64,000 nt of DNA from [Muricauda] lutisoli (nom. illeg.) (GTDB lineage Bacteria > Bacteroidota > Bacteroidia > Flavobacteriales > Flavobacteriaceae): assembly GCF_017313105.1 (NCBI RefSeq), contig NZ_JAFLND010000005.1:41698-105697 (forward strand), in the 5' to 3' direction. The translations under genes and the position numbers were made by a program. Under the pieces are notes generated by a model that had not been told where the DNA came from, ran no database searches, and was given only the letters and a program-made list of their open reading frames with translations. Below, piece after piece: positions 63,340-64,000 of this stretch (positions are counted from its first letter, which is position 1; every line of letters starts with the position of its first letter).

Positions 63340-64000
63340 TTATTTTACCACAAATACCACATTGATCAATGCATTGTAATCGGCTGGTTGTCCAATAATA
63401 TCGTAGGTCAGCACTCCATTGGCATCAATACTCATATTATCAAATACTGTTGGGTCTGCATAGGTTACATAATAATAAAGCTCTGTCGCGCCATAAGTGG
63501 GAACTGCAGCAGGTGCACCTGCACTCGATACAGCAGGGGTCCCATACTGTGCTACATATTGAGCGTATAGATCCACTGTTCTTCCCGTTCCATTTGAAGA
63601 CGCATCAATAGCTATGGAAGGTGGATAGAATATTCTAGCCGCTTTTGATGTTATTGGAGCTATATCCTGAATTACATCCTCTACCGTAGCTTCTGTATTT
63701 CCATCCCCATCAACATCAATTGGCGAATCTGAACTTACCTCTGATGCTACTTGATCATCTGTATTGATATCCGCTAATGGAACTTGTAAAGTACCATTGC
63801 TATCTTCAATCTCTAGATTTGTGCCATTGACCTCAAAACGAGTATTAATTTCATTAGTAGTTGACAGGTCCGCATCAGCGGCCACATGGTTCGCAATGTC
63901 CGTGGCGTTGGTTGTGATATTTGTCGTGTTTGTTGCAATATCGGAAGCATTGGTCGCAATGTCCGTGGCATTTGTCGATATGTTAGTTGTATTCGTTGCG
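63340..64000 (-). CDS. Repeat-stalk surface protein, C-terminal part (5' end beyond window)
   Basis: The frame is open to the window edge (at least 219 residues; the apparent GTG start at 63885 is only internal). The visible N-terminal part is five seven-residue units of the form T-N-(A/T)-(T/S)-(D/N)-I-(A/T/S), then FEVNGTNLEIEDSNGTLQVP, an acidic linker, and a C-terminal domain (ARIFYPPSIAI, ATELYYYVTYAD, NALINVVFVVK). The I-x-x-N-x-x-x register matches the N-at-d heptads of trimeric autotransporter stalks. It has neither a YadA anchor nor a standard T9SS CTD. It is followed 2 bp later by the type B CTD protein. Confidence 0.8.
   Translation of the reverse strand, partial: ATNTTNISTNATDIATNASDIATNTTNITTNATDIANHVAADADLSTTNEINTRFEVNGTNLEIEDSNGTLQVPLADINTDDQVASEVSSDSPIDVDGDGNTEATVEDVIQDIAPITSKAARIFYPPSIAIDASSNGTGRTVDLYAQYVAQYGTPAVSSAGAPAAVPTYGATELYYYVTYADPTVFDNMSIDANGVLTYDIIGQPADYNALINVVFVVK
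63892..63996 (-). repeat. Five 21-bp tandem repeats encoding heptads
   Basis: Units 63892-63912, 63913-63933, 63934-63954, 63955-63975 and 63976-63996 each encode one heptad; two encode TNATDIA, with TNASDIA, TNTTNIT and TNTTNIS variants. The array continues toward the window edge. Confidence 0.9.

Overview
The window reads as chromosomal DNA of a marine, pigmented member of the Flavobacteriaceae (Bacteroidota). The signs are PorP/SprF-type and gliding-type (type IX secretion, T9SS) proteins, a crtI-crtB-crtZ zeaxanthin-type carotenoid operon, RagB/SusD-free but beta-barrel-rich content, promoters with the Bacteroidota -7 element TAnnTTTG, DUF4295 next to rpmG/rpmB, and an AT-rich coding style. 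A Muricauda/Robiginitalea-like genus would fit, but that is inference. Coding density is high. I see one tRNA, no rRNA, no CRISPR array, no insertion sequence and no phage.

Layout. 1-5 kb: a flavin-reductase/M20 peptidase pair divergent from an FtsH protease, then an MscS-family channel. 5.2-9.1 kb: tRNA-Leu(GAG), then a tightly overlapping operon of a MerR/B12-domain regulator and crtI, crtB, crtZ. 9.1-22 kb: two tandem thioredoxin-like membrane proteins (one without its cysteines), aconitase, a periplasmic folding operon (lipoprotein, SurA-like isomerase, MoxR ATPase), a lipoprotein serine hydrolase, a fasciclin protein divergent from an ECF sigma/anti-sigma pair, and a Tat-exported Gfo/Idh/MocA oxidoreductase with DoxX. 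22.4-25 kb: an 860-residue fusion of cNMP-binding-like, acyltransferase-like and SGNH-hydrolase domains. 25-38.6 kb: mostly housekeeping genes on the minus strand (rimO, amidase, ftsY, rpmB-rpmG-DUF4295, cinA, Hpt, FAH hydrolase, exonuclease, E2 acyltransferase, recR), interrupted by one plus-strand exported TSP3-repeat protein, then a sodium:solute symporter. 39-53.5 kb: outer-membrane beta-barrel protein, fabH, TetR/AarF pair, htpG, several membrane proteins, a second ECF sigma/anti-sigma pair, MOSC protein, AraC regulator, S1/P1 nuclease. 53.6-64 kb: DUF5916 and DUF819 proteins, DUF4369 lipoprotein, manA-queD-idi, and a T9SS surface cluster ending in a partial adhesin with an N-at-d heptad-repeat stalk.

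How genes work together. The B12-type regulator is placed to give light control to carotenoid synthesis, with idi about 50 kb away supplying the same isoprenoid pathway. The right-hand T9SS cluster (partial stalk protein, type B CTD protein, PorP/SprF protein) looks like one surface-structure module. Two ECF systems and a TetR gene with nested palindromes suggest envelope-stress control. Starts were moved inward for several genes where a signal peptide or a neighbour made an internal Met more credible. All functional calls rest on motif and family recognition; no search was run.
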